Assembly (NCBI GenBank): GCA_010094045.1
Contig: ML986584.1
Location: forward strand, 434,001-498,000
Source of the DNA: Lojkania enalia
Lineage: Eukaryota; Ascomycota; Dothideomycetes; Pleosporales
Direction of reading: 5' to 3'
Length of the DNA stretch: 64,000 nucleotides
In this document: one piece after another, positions 22,319 to 32,783 of the stretch
How positions within the stretch are numbered: position 1 is the stretch's first letter
How the letters are laid out: the number at the start of each line of letters is the position of its first letter
The notes under the pieces: model-generated
Told to the model about the DNA's origin: nothing
Seen by the model: the letters and a program-made list of their open reading frames with translations, nothing else
Database searches by the model: none
Position numbers and translations under genes: made by a program

Positions 22319-24995
22319 GGCACAACGATGCAATGTACGTGTGTACATAGGTAATATTAGTTACATACATTCCTTTTCCTTCCCTCGGGGGAATAGAGGA
22401 CTCGCGTACGGTGTATACATACGTGGAACTTTAATACCTATTTCTATATATATAATATTCGTGCGTGCGTGCGTGGATACCTGTTTTTTGTACGAATCAT
22501 ATTTTCGTATCGCGCTGAGAGGGCCTGCTTTCTCGGATTCCTTAAAGCATCTTTCTCGAGTATGGATAGGAATTGGGGGCGGAGCGGTTTTCAACATACT
22601 ATTGCACGGAGTATGTATGTACTAGACATGCAGGTGAGATTGTGGCCCACCGCCCTGGGGAGAAAAGACGCGGACTACGTACGTCATGTCAGATTTGGGA
22701 TTTTCGAGGGATTGCAGGTGTGAGAAACGTGGCTTAATGACCGGAATAAGATTGACGATCGAAGTTATCGGGGGACAAGATAGGGTAGTTTATCGATTAG
22801 GCGGGAGGGCTGACGTGCAGGAGAAGGGGTGGGTGGTGAAGCTGTCGTTTGGGAGGGAACCAATGGACGGGGATGGCGTGGTTTGCTACCGTGGGAAGTT
22901 TGGGGGGTGGATCGATGGGTCGGGAAGTGGATGGTGTGGATTTCCTGCCCTGAGTTCGGCTTCCTTGGTCGATGGGTCGGGCTGAGGGGGTCGGCGGTGG
23001 GCCACTGTACTGTTGTGCTAGTGCAAGGTCTTGGTGGAAGGTAAGAAGATTTATTGGACTACCTCAGCGACTGGGCATTGGTGCATTTTATGTACTACTC
23101 ACTACACAGGACCCTGCTCATAATGTAGATTACATATTATTTGTCTTTGGATAACTTGATTGTAGTTAAAGCAAAGGCGGATAGATTGTGCGCCGTATTT
23201 AGGGTGGAGAGGTACGTATGTTTCTTTATTAGCTATGCAGTAGATCACATGCACTATGCTATCCACTAATTCATACTAGAGAAGTCGTTAACTAACAATA
23301 AGTCGGAGACAAACCTGACGCATCCACAAACTTTCACAGACCTAGGGATCTATCTACCTTAACAAACGTCATACTAGGTATTAAATGTCAGTCAAGGCGG
23401 CTCTAGTCAACATCGTAAGGAGAACTCAACCCTGAAAACTGTGCCTCCATAAAAATGTCTCTAGGCGGCTGCCAATGCTCTGCTACCGCGGTAGTACCCT
23501 CCTTTGGCTCTTCGACAAGACGCCTGGCTGTTAAGGACGGTGCATTTTTCAAAGATGAAATGATACGTCCTAGTATCCTCAACACCATGAATTATAGGTT
23601 ACTTAGGAAGTGATTGTAGAGTTCCCATCCATTATGCTACCAATAATCGACGACGCGAACAGTATCAAGATGTCCTATTGCTACAACACCCCAAATAATA
23701 TCCCTCTTGGCCCTCTTCAGTGCAGTGTCCAAATATGCACTATGCTCAAGAGCAATTGTACAGGATTTTTGCTTTCAGCAAACATAACTGGACATATTAC
23801 GGACCACTTCTCTCGAGGTGTCGTTATTCTTGCAACTATTCTATGGATCAGTATCTTCAAGTTTCGGAAACCCCGAACACCTAGTCTTGTACCCACAAAC
23901 AAACGATATTCGGCGACGTGGGTTCATTGCCCATGTTTTGTGGTGCCCCTCCAATAAGCATATGTACCAATCGTTTAGTCCCGGGCGTTTTGACATTAGC
24001 TGCGTTCTTAGCACGGAGAGTAAGCGCAGGCCATTTTCAACTCTGCTAGTAGCTAGAGTCTTCCCCGTACGGTGAGTGCTAAAATTCAAGTAGATACGAC
24101 CCCATTGAGCATGCAAATCGAACTTTATAGCCTCAAGAAATCCTCTATTGATGATCTCTCTCGACACCCTTTCTCTTCTTACCTCTCTACTACCGCGAGG
24201 GCTCGTTAGGACAAGTTCTAAAACCTCTAAGTTCCGAGGTAGTTTCGCAGGCTACACAGGTGCTCTATGCGGTCCCTCGGCTTTCCAACAGTTTGAAATA
24301 CCCTATTGTTTATCTGATGATTACAGGGCGGTCCCTGTTTGTACGAGTATCTCAAAGGATAAGCCAAATAACCCAAGAAGCATTTTGAATTTGGTGAGTA
24401 CAGAAAAACTCTGGAGGCTAATAGATGATGCGGAGCCATACCGGCGTCGGGTGGAGACTGGAGCCTAGCACAGCCCAGCCTAGGTACCGGAACAGGGAGT
24501 AGGTTAACTGCGACTTCACCGTGCCACGCGCTGGCCTTTGTATTCGACCCATCTACCTGAGCCACCACCGCCTCCCACCTCCCCACCTCTGTCCCTCACA
24601 ACTTCAACGGTGGGTCCTCGTGCAAAATCGCATCCGACAATTTTTTCGATAGAAATTCAGGATAAAAGAGGCGGTATATTCTCAAAAGGAGTTCACAGCG
24701 AAAGAAGAGGTATCTGAAAGAGCCTAGCGACGATAGCGTGTTCACGGAAAAATTCCTAAGAGTGCCAAGGAAGTGCCTTGTTGCTCGTAAATCTTCTGCG
24801 TCACTGACTTGACACGTAGAACTGGCGACGCTAGTGCTTTCCCCGATTTTCAACATAATCCGACTAGCCGTAGCTGTATAGTAGCAAATGCCTGAATCGG
24901 GGTTGCCTCCGACCTTTACATTTCTATCAGAATCAGAGTCCTAATAGACTTACCTGAGCGTTCAAGACGAGTGTCGCCTCTTGTTGCCGTAGCCC

Positions 24996-26944
24996 ATGGC
25001 TCAATTCTGGGACCTGCCGCCGGAAACTATGGCCAATGTATTTGCCTTCATTAGACTCAAGCAAGATCAGAAAAGCATTTGCCTTGTATGCAGAGTATGG
25101 AGAGATCTCATGGCTCCTTACTTATGGCATACACTCTGTACCACTCTCCTGGAAACGCCATCAAGGACTCTCCGTACCTTAATCCAACCCACAAATTCAA
25201 TTCTGCCTCATGTTAGACGGCTCGCTGTTCTGCCAGGCCACACTGATGTGCCTGAGACTGCGGCCGCAGCAGCATACGACAATTTGATGCTACTTCTACG
25301 CGCCTTGCCCAGGGACAGACTTCAAGCTTTCAATTTCCGATATTTCTATACACCACACTCTATATATCTTCTACTGTTGTCGCAACAAAAGCTCACCACA
25401 CTCCACTTAGGCCGACTCCTCGCGTCCAAAAAACACGTCTACAACGAATCAGTTCGCATGGGTTCCATTTACCCCACTAGTACTATCGCTTCACTCGAAC
25501 ATATCACGATAAGGATCTCCCCTCCGCGATCGCTTTATCAGCTTTTTCGCGATAACTTACGATTTGTACTAGAGAATGCTCCTAAATTCAAACGACTGAG
25601 GCTGCGTTTCAGTTCTGGGGGTTACTCTGTCCCTCAAATTGGCAACATTCCGAAAGATCTTTTCGAAGGTCCAGGCCAATCTCCCGCTTTCCCGCACATC
25701 CTGCAAATCGAACAACTGTATCTCTCAATGCTACCATTTTCAGATGAAGCAGGCGTACTCCTAAGATATATCGATTTTCGCCGCCTTCAACTACTTCGGA
25801 TTCACTATTGCAAGAACCTTGCGACACTGCTTACGTCAATAGCTGCAAGCTTCGCGGCTGGCAACTATTCTCTTCGCTACCTGAAAGTCGATACCTCCTT
25901 GTTAAGTTACGCCGAGACCCAGCGACAACGTGGAGCAATTGTGGCTCTCCTACGCTCTTTCTCTGGGCTGGTCCATCTCGGCGTCAACACTCGGAGAATG
26001 AGACCCTTGGATCCGAATGTAATCATAGGCCACAGCAATACTCTGACTTCACTCTTGTCTCATTCTACTGCAACAAATGGGTCTCCTGCCCTTTGGTCTG
26101 TACAAGAACTAGCTACAATCCTAGAGGCATGCGTCAACATTAAGCAACTAGGAATTGCACTTCCACACATCGACCTTGGCCCATTAAATGATCTTGGTTC
26201 GGAGTTCGGGTTCACCACTCAATCGGAATACGACGTCAAATCAAGGCTTGAAGCCGTGCTGGTAAGTAATCTACTTCTCAAAGCGTGCACTGGGATTCAA
26301 TCTTGAAATTTACCTGCTTTCGAATGAATAATATGAGGGAGCTCGCGTTTAGGAAGCACTGGTCGACACTGCCAGGATCTAATAGAGTGGTAGAGGTTAG
26401 AAACAATCTTTAAACAGGCATTTCCTGCCTTTTAACGCCTCTCAGATTGTTCCTATCGGCTATCAAAACTATATACTGCAAAATTGGTTTTTGCAACACT
26501 TGATCTGCTCTTTTTGTCATTTACCCATAGCTAACCCTAGCGTAGGAGACAATAGCGCGCCACCCAAACATCCACACTCTGCGCATCCTCTCCGTCCCTA
26601 CATTCGCAAACTTCGACTACCGCTTGGGTCAGACAGAGGGCGATGGAATAACCGGGAGCGAACTCCGGTACATGCAAATTGCCATGCAACACTTTGCCAC
26701 CCAACTGATGCGATTCCTTCACCGTAACGGATCTAAGATTAAGGTCTTGGCGATATGTCCAGGCGACACAGTAAAAAAGCGCCTGAAACGTCGAGAACCG
26801 GACGCTAATGGTCATCGATGGCCCGATTACTTCTACATTAAGGGGAAGATGGTGGACGCGATGGGGAGGGAAGAGATTGTCGCGAGCCCGTTTAGGAGTG
26901 TGGCTGAGATGATCGAGTCTAATATTCTGGAGGATGGGGTTTGA
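24996..26944 (+). CDS. F-box protein with leucine-rich-like body
   Basis: Two exons, 24996-26261 and 26546-26944, give about 554 residues. The N-terminus (3-45, WDLPPETMANVFAFIRLKQD ... VCRVWRDLMAPYLWHTL) is a clear F-box, which docks to Skp1 in SCF ubiquitin ligases. The rest has irregular Leu-rich repeats (LTTLHLGRLL, LQLLRIHYCKNLATLL, LRYLKVDTSLL, LVHLGVNTRRM, IKQLGIALPHIDL) likely to form the substrate-binding surface. The junction EAVL-ETIARHPNIHTLRIL joins two repeat-like segments in frame (gtaagt donor, cgtag acceptor). The intron is 284 nt, long for this window, so an unseen extra exon or alternative acceptor is possible. F-box/LRR proteins of this kind are large, fast-evolving families in ascomycetes and the substrate is unknown. 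Confidence 0.83.
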
Positions 26945-28463
26945 AGAGAGACTTTTGTACTTTGTACTAAAGATGCACTACAAAACATTGTCAAGTCGGA
27001 ATGACGACTCGAAACCCAAGAAAATTGAGCGATTTCTATTTGACAATTCCAATGGTATACCTTCCCAAGAAAACATGTGGTGCAGCAAAGCTACTGGGGG
27101 CTTCGCTCACGAAGCAGAGCGTTTGGAACTTAGGAAAAGAGTCTACGAGAAGTGAGATGGCAGTATCCTTGGCTTCAGCATTCTTAGAGATTCTCAGGAT
27201 GCCGTCATAAGCTAAACTATATTTCCTGTAATTCGATAGAATATGAAATACCCAAGTCGACATGAGCAATCTTGGCTCGTCTTCTATTTCTACCATATGA
27301 ATACTGAATGATTAGCGAATGCTCGATATTGCGCTCCACCTCTTCGTGAATTATTTGCAGCTAGCCCCAAGGTTCCAAAAATGGGAGGTTTACGATACGA
27401 GCAATAGAACAGGGATACTGTCTGGGGCACTCGGTCTTCATGCCCTAATAGAGTCATTCGTGGCGACTGATACCAAATACAGGACAGATGTCGACAGGTT
27501 GGAAAAGAATGTTCATAGCGGCTGAAACATCGCCTCTAATGCTTGGTTTTGCGCGCTTTTGTACCTTTTTCGGGCCAAGACGCCCAGCTGATCCGTCTTA
27601 GGGCTGATAAGTCGCTAGTCCGCGTTAGGAGGTGGGAAGGGTGAAGTATCGGCTACGCGCAGATTGCCGCGCGCTGGATGGGATAGGATGGCATGTATGT
27701 AGGGCAAGGACTGCGGGAAAGAAGTGGGAAAATGGTCGGCGTACGTACATACATACATACATACGTAGATACAGTATGTGGGTACTACCATCTGCAATGT
27801 GATGTGAGGGGGGCTGTCACATCTAGAATGACCATTCAGGGTCCCGCATCTAAGACCGGGGGTTTTCCTAGGCGCCGGATGTATGGGTGGTGTCGTCTTC
27901 TAGACACCAGTAGTGTCTGTCGTCGACGGGCGGGTGGTCTAAAGATAGGCATTTGAGGGGGCCACGAGCGATCAGCCACTCTAATCCGTCTTGGCTCTCC
28001 ATCTCAATCACCCGCCCGCCGCATCTCCAGTCCATAAGCGACCGCGGACTATCACCTGCTCCGATCGCCTCGACCGTCGCATCGTCACCGCGTGTTTCTA
28101 CCTTGTTCGTCGTCCGTTTCTGCTGTTCGCATACAGTACCCGTCGACATTGCAACCCGCGACACTACGCCGCGCGCATTGAACAGGCCCCTCTAAGCATC
28201 GCGCGCTGGATCGCGGACCTGCCATTCGGCGTGGCGCCCATATTCTGCGGGACGTAACAAGCCGCCTCTACCAGTAGATATATCTGATCCCCGTCCCTTA
28301 GCGACTGGATACTACTCTCGCCCCATCTCGGCCTCTCGTTCGCACCCTATATCTTGTATCTGATGGCCTGCTATTGCGCCTAGCTCGCGCGACATTACTC
28401 AGGGCGTCTATGGCTCTCTGACGGCGGCGGGCCTCTCCAAATTGCGCTCATCTGCTCGGAATC
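26945..28463. other. Intergenic region before the ABP2 gene
   Basis: I recognise no gene here. Open frames at 27036-27296 (-) and 27319-27525 (+) lack family features. A small (acat)n tract lies at 27746-27764. The last 500 bp are C-rich and probably contain the ABP2 promoter and leader. Confidence 0.45.
27746..27764 (+). repeat. (acat)n microsatellite, about 5 copies
   Basis: Short tetranucleotide tract flanked by gtac repeats in non-coding DNA. Confidence 0.8.
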
Positions 28464-31400
28464 ATGCAGGTGGACTTTGGCAGTGCTGGGCCAGACGTCG
28501 CGACGGAGCATAACCTGCATTTATCGCATCACGCCCACTACGACCACCAGGGGAACAGCGGCGGCCCGGCCTATTCGCCGTTCCGCCATCCCGCTGTACC
28601 AGCAATTGATCCGGGCCTCGATCAAAGCTCTAGTGCCAACCGTAATGGACACGCGCCGATGTCCTCGGCCCACCATTCAGCTTCACAGCACCTCCTGCCA
28701 ACCGACAATGCCTCCCTCAACGGCGCCCACCTCTCGCACACCTTCTACGGCGACATGGCTCGCAACACCGGAACACCCCCGACCCCGTCGAACGCGTCGC
28801 CCCGCTTCTCTGCCATATCCCCCACTAGCCAGCCGAAGCAGATAGCACCGGGGTACCAGCCAAACGACCGCCCCGCGCCCCCTCGAGACGTTTCCGATGA
28901 TACCATTGACGACGCCTATGCCACCTTTATACTCTACTGTAACCCTAGTTTCCCACCCGATGCCAATACCGACGAGCTGAAGAAGTTGTTTCGAACACCA
29001 CCAAAGAGCGACGGGAATGCGTTTAGTTCCTGGGCGTTGTTTGAGCTTATCCGGAAGTTCGATTCCAAAGAGATCAAGACATGGACGCAGCTCGCTCTGG
29101 ATCTTGGAGTGGAACCACCAGATATCGAGAAGGGACAGAGTACACAGAAAGTCCAACAGTATTCTGTGAGGTTGAAGGTGAGCGACACTTCCATATCTTT
29201 CTTTTTTTCTTTTTTCTTTTTTTTTTTTTAACATATATTCCTCAATGCCATTGAACCGGTTGTATCACAATTTTGAATGTCCATACACTACAACGCTATT
29301 GACCTACAGCGGGTACCAGTTGGCGTGTCAAGGTAAGGAATAATTATACATGCTCAGGGTCTGCCAAGACTGTCAGTACCTGTCGTCTGCCGCTTCAAAC
29401 CTTAAAATGTGGACTTTGCACAGTTGCTTGTACGGCCATATGCCATAAAAGTTACCGCCATTCAACTGCATTATAAGAAGTGGTCGGGGTTGGATGATCG
29501 ACGTTGCATCGGTGTGCATTGCCGATTACGGAAACCGAAATAAGCGACTCCCTCCTATAGACCTAACGCTGGGCTATTTCTTATTATTCTTCCATTTTCT
29601 TTTGCTTTGGGTTATTCTATCGGTTTATCTGTAGAACTTCTTAGCCTTGGCTGGTGCAATGTACTGATAGCTTTTAGCGATGGATGCGCGCTATGCATAT
29701 CGACGCTTTCTTCGAGTACCTCCTTGGCAAGCAACCTCCATATTATATGCAAATTCCTCCCCCGCACGCGCCTTTCCCAGAAAACGGGCGTGATGGTGTG
29801 CCTCTAGAAGAAGATCTGGCAATCCGAGCAATAGATCCAAAGTACCGCCCAAAGCGTGGGCGTCGAAAAGCTGAAGACGGCGAGGATGAAGAAGGGCTAG
29901 TCGATAATACCCCGCCCCGCAAAAGGCCTCAACTTGACACCTCTATTCCGTTTGGCAACGTACTACAACCTCAATCGGCCTATCCAAACAGTGCTCACCC
30001 CGATAATATGGAAGGGTTTCTTGGTGGACACGACCCGTGGACAACGTCTGCAATCGCCCCTTCCTCGGCAATGACCGCCGCTTCAGCTCCAGGAAGGATG
30101 AACCCAAACAAGAACTTAACGCCATACTCAGCATCGCCAATGTCAGGCCAGCAGCTGCGCTGGCGCCTCAGCACTCAGGATAATCCAACCACACCTCATC
30201 CTTTATCGGCTGTAACGCCTCAGTCCGCCCACCCCGATTTTTTTGACGAGCCGCAATCCGCTGTAACTCCTTCCAGTTCCAAACCTCGGTCACGCCGACG
30301 TCATGGGCCAGCAGTGTCCTCGGCATGGCCTAGCAACAACAGCTCTTCAACCGGAAAATTGAGAGGCAGGCCTCCCAGTAACCGATCCGTTCGAGATGGG
30401 CCATTTGTCACATTCCCAGCAAACCCGAAGACCAAAGAAGGTCCTACCATCGACATGAATAGAAATCCTGGAAATCTGACCCCTATTGCTGAAAGGGCGC
30501 AGTCCGATCCCCCTGTACCAGAGCATCATTTTAGATTTCCTCCTACGCCTGCCTCTGCCGTCTCTCCGACTAGCATGCAGGCATCGCTAGCGAATTCACA
30601 AGGGAGGCCGCACAGGTTGAGCCTTCAGGTGCCCGAAAATGTAGGCAACCCAGTCCGACTAGTTACTCCTACTGTTCTTGTAAACGGAGAACAGGACCCA
30701 ACACCCAGCGCCGGACTAGCTCCTTCTGCAATGAGTACCAGCTCAAGGCGCAGCTCTCCTGGGAACTTCTTCGAAGACGACGCCGACAACGCCCCACAGA
30801 CGCAACACAACGCCCAAGACCTACTCGAGACACCAGCTCAAGCACAAGCACCCCTGCGCTCGCAACTAGACGTCGCTACTTCTCCGATGCCCTTACCCCT
30901 AATCGCACCTGAGGCACTAAATCGTGCGCTGGCGGCCGAGCTTATTCGCGCTCCCCTCCAGGGCCGGCGTAAGAGACTACGAGGCACTGAAGCGAAGAAT
31001 CTTGCCTCTACCATTTTGCAGCCTCTATATGCCAAGCCTGCAACAGGAGGTGCATCTTCAAGTAAAGTCGTAAGTGATCAATTGCTGAGCATTGCTATCA
31101 GCAGCTGCCTTGGCCTCTGCTCTGCCATCGGGCTAGGGGTGGGTGGGCCAACAGGTGGTGTCCGAAGAGTTGAATGCGTACGCTTTAGGGTCGGCGGGGA
31201 CGGCTATGAGAGCCCCATTGACGACGATGATGAAGAAGCAGATGGTCTTCACGACACTGGGAGTATCAGGGAGACATTCGACGTTTTGTTTGTAGTCTCT
31301 TTTGGAGGACTAGTCGGGGAATGGAGCGCTAAAGGTCTTTCGGCTAATTCCTCTACGGAAGATGAAGAGGAGGGTGTTGGATCTCGACGAAAACAAGAGC

Positions 31401-31534
31401 TGGATAGGCACGACCCCAATGAAAACACAGCAATGTCTTGGAAAAACAAGTTCCTTGATGCTCAAAGGAAGCTTTGGGAAACACAAGAAGAAGCTAAAAG
31501 CTTGAAAGAGAAAATATTGGAGGCCGTCTTGTAG
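28464..31534 (+). CDS. abp2: ARS-binding protein 2 (Abp2 family)
   Basis: Two exons, 28464-29177 and 29678-31534, encode about 856 residues. A Ser/Pro/His-rich tail of about 145 residues precedes the conserved Abp2 region (about 146-275): DDAYATFILYCNPSFPPD, ELKKLFRTPPKSDG, FELIRKFDSKEIKTWTQLAL, and across the junction STQKVQQYSVRLK-RWMRAMHIDAFFEYLLGK. This matches the family named after the S. pombe protein that binds AT-rich autonomously replicating sequences. A basic patch (YRPKRGRRK) and a Pro/Ser-rich middle follow. The C-terminus has a second conserved-looking block (RRVECVRFRVGGDGYES, DVLFVVSFGGLVGEWSAKGLS) and ends in a probable coiled coil (WKNKFLDAQRKLWETQEEAKSLKEKILEAVL). The expected role is origin or chromatin DNA binding in the nucleus. 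The intron is 500 nt and contains an exon-like 23-nt segment. The gene is convergent with the next one. Confidence 0.9.
29178..29677 (+). other. 500-nt intron of the ABP2 gene with exon-like internal segment
   Basis: It starts gtgagc and ends ctttttag-type. Removing it whole joins VRLK directly to RWMRAM, as the family requires. Inside, 29310-29332 is preceded by ctacag and followed by gtaagg, so it is bounded by good splice signals. A C/T- and T-rich tract lies at about 29198-29229. At 500 nt it is about nine times the usual intron length here. Confidence 0.7.
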
Positions 31535-31920
31535 ATAACTTCAGTATCGTCATTTTCGTACATGGGTTGGAGTATTCTCACGGATATGATTGAATATATG
31601 CATGCAAATGGGTTGATAGGACGAGGGATCATTGGGACCGGAGCTGTAAGGGATTTTGCATCACAACTTTTGATTTTGTCTAGCGCACTAGCGGTCATGT
31701 ATTATACCCTTGCTTTTTGGTCCCACGAAATAGATATAGGCAATGGATGATAGCCTTTTTGAAAGGCATATAACGCCTTTGAGGACTCATTGTACCTGAA
31801 CTCCTTCCCGATGCTATCCGTAATATATATATACGTGACATGAATTAGTCCCTAGTGGGGATGATATGTAACGTAGGGTATCAATGCCTCCTCTCCCCTG
31901 TAAATGTAGATTGGCTTCAT
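31535..31920. other. Convergent 3' region between ABP2 and the KPWE-motif gene
   Basis: The two genes end 386 bp apart and share this downstream region. A 62-codon hydrophobic frame at 31562-31750 (+) has no start context or family support. No hairpin-type terminator was seen, as expected in a eukaryote. Confidence 0.5.
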
Positions 31921-32506
31921 TTAATTCAACGTATATGGTTCCGTGCTCTGACTCGAAGACTCATCCTTCTCCCATGGCTTCTTCCGCTTTGGCTTGACAG
32001 CCTGCGTTCCCTGGCCTGTTAAGATTGTATTCGGTATCTCCTTGATCCCAGGTATTGGCTGCCCGGTGGTCACCAGCTCTACAATATGCGCAAATGAAGA
32101 GGGATACGGAGCAGGAGGTTCACTCGAATTCAACGAGGGAGTCGGTAGGATGCCTCCCGAAGCCTCACTATTCAATGGGACAGAGGGTGTCTGTATGCCA
32201 TTCGGTGCCAGTGGTTGCTGGGATCGCGAGTCGCGGTAGGCCTTGTAGCCATCGAAATCGATGTTCACATTGTACTTCCTACACCAATTAGCATGCGAAA
32301 GTATAGAATAGAAAGTAGTGAGGCCAATACCTAGCATAATAGAAGCAGCGCGCCCGTAGCGTTAGCTCCGCCGCTTGCTCTGGTGTGCTGTTTGAACCAA
32401 GGATGGCGCTTAGACCGGCCTGGAACTCGACATCGTCGTCCCAGTTGTAGCTCTCCAGGGCTTCATAGACTACATTAGAGTTATTGCCAGCTTCAGCAGC
32501 ACTCAT
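31921..32506 (-). CDS. PEX39: KPWE-motif protein, Pex39-like peroxisomal import factor
   Basis: Two exons on the minus strand, 32331-32506 then 31921-32278, encode 177 residues; the 52-nt intron (32279-32330) joins RCFYYAR to KYNVNIDFDGYKAY. The N-terminal half (EFQAGLSAILG, PEQAAELTLRARCFYYARKYN) is probably helical. The C-terminal half has SFAHIVELVTTGQPIPGIKEIP (about 120-141) and then RKKPWEK with KPWE at 159-162. That pairing of a PGI-type element and a PWE motif is, to my knowledge, the hallmark of the small proteins recently named Pex39 (yeast Yjr012c, human C6orf226), which bind Pex7 and assist import of PTS2 cargo into peroxisomes. The same KPWE domain also occurs in some fungal Pex14-like proteins, so exact orthology is inferred. 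The start fits the conserved first exon. The gene diverges from the Scd6/Lsm14 gene across 277 bp. Confidence 0.8.
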
Positions 32507-32783
32507 CGTGACTGGTGAAAGACTAGAAGAGACAGTGGTGGTAAAGCCACACCTTCTGGGCAGTTAAGGCGGGGGTGTCGCATAACTGCCGAAGTCAGCC
32601 CGCCGCGGCGTCTTTTGGCGAGAGCTAAAGTCGATCTACACCTCCACACAACTCCCTCTCATTACACCGCATCGAGGCGCCCAGCCCCCTCCTCTACTTT
32701 CCGACAGTCCCTAACCCTTCTCGCCTTGTCACTCGAATTAGTTCTCTTGCTCACTCCTACCTACGATCTCCATTACCACCACC
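32507..32783. promoter_or_regulatory. 277-bp divergent promoter, PEX39-like and SCD6 genes
   Basis: Start codons at 32506 (-) and 32784 (+) face away from each other with only 277 bp between, so both promoters and leaders must lie inside. The right half is C/T-rich as in fungal leaders. No TATA box is obvious on either strand. Confidence 0.6.

Larger units (their letters stand above)
20644..24995. other. 4.3-kb region without an assignable gene; poly-T tracts and a possible minus-strand relic
   Basis: No intact gene was recognised. Runs of 20 T (20960-20979) and 24 T (22295-22318) stand in non-coding DNA. From about 22300 to 23000 there are open frames on both strands without family features. 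Between 23400 and 24170 the minus strand has three short open stretches in different frames that could be a decayed gene, but I could not match them to a family. Upstream of the F-box gene (24480-24995) I see no clear promoter element. Confidence 0.45.

Noticed and set aside
23717..23902. Resemblance of NPVQLLLSIVHIW to the EXPERA/sterol-isomerase family
   Set aside because: Only about a dozen residues match and the neighbouring fragments do not follow that family's order.
27746..27764. Regular acat repeats checked as a possible CRISPR-like or telomeric array
   Set aside because: A simple tetranucleotide microsatellite without spacers; not telomeric in sequence.
31562..31750. 62-codon hydrophobic frame between the convergent ABP2 and PEX39-like genes
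   Set aside because: Short, AT-rich and in a 3' region; hydrophobicity alone is not enough support.
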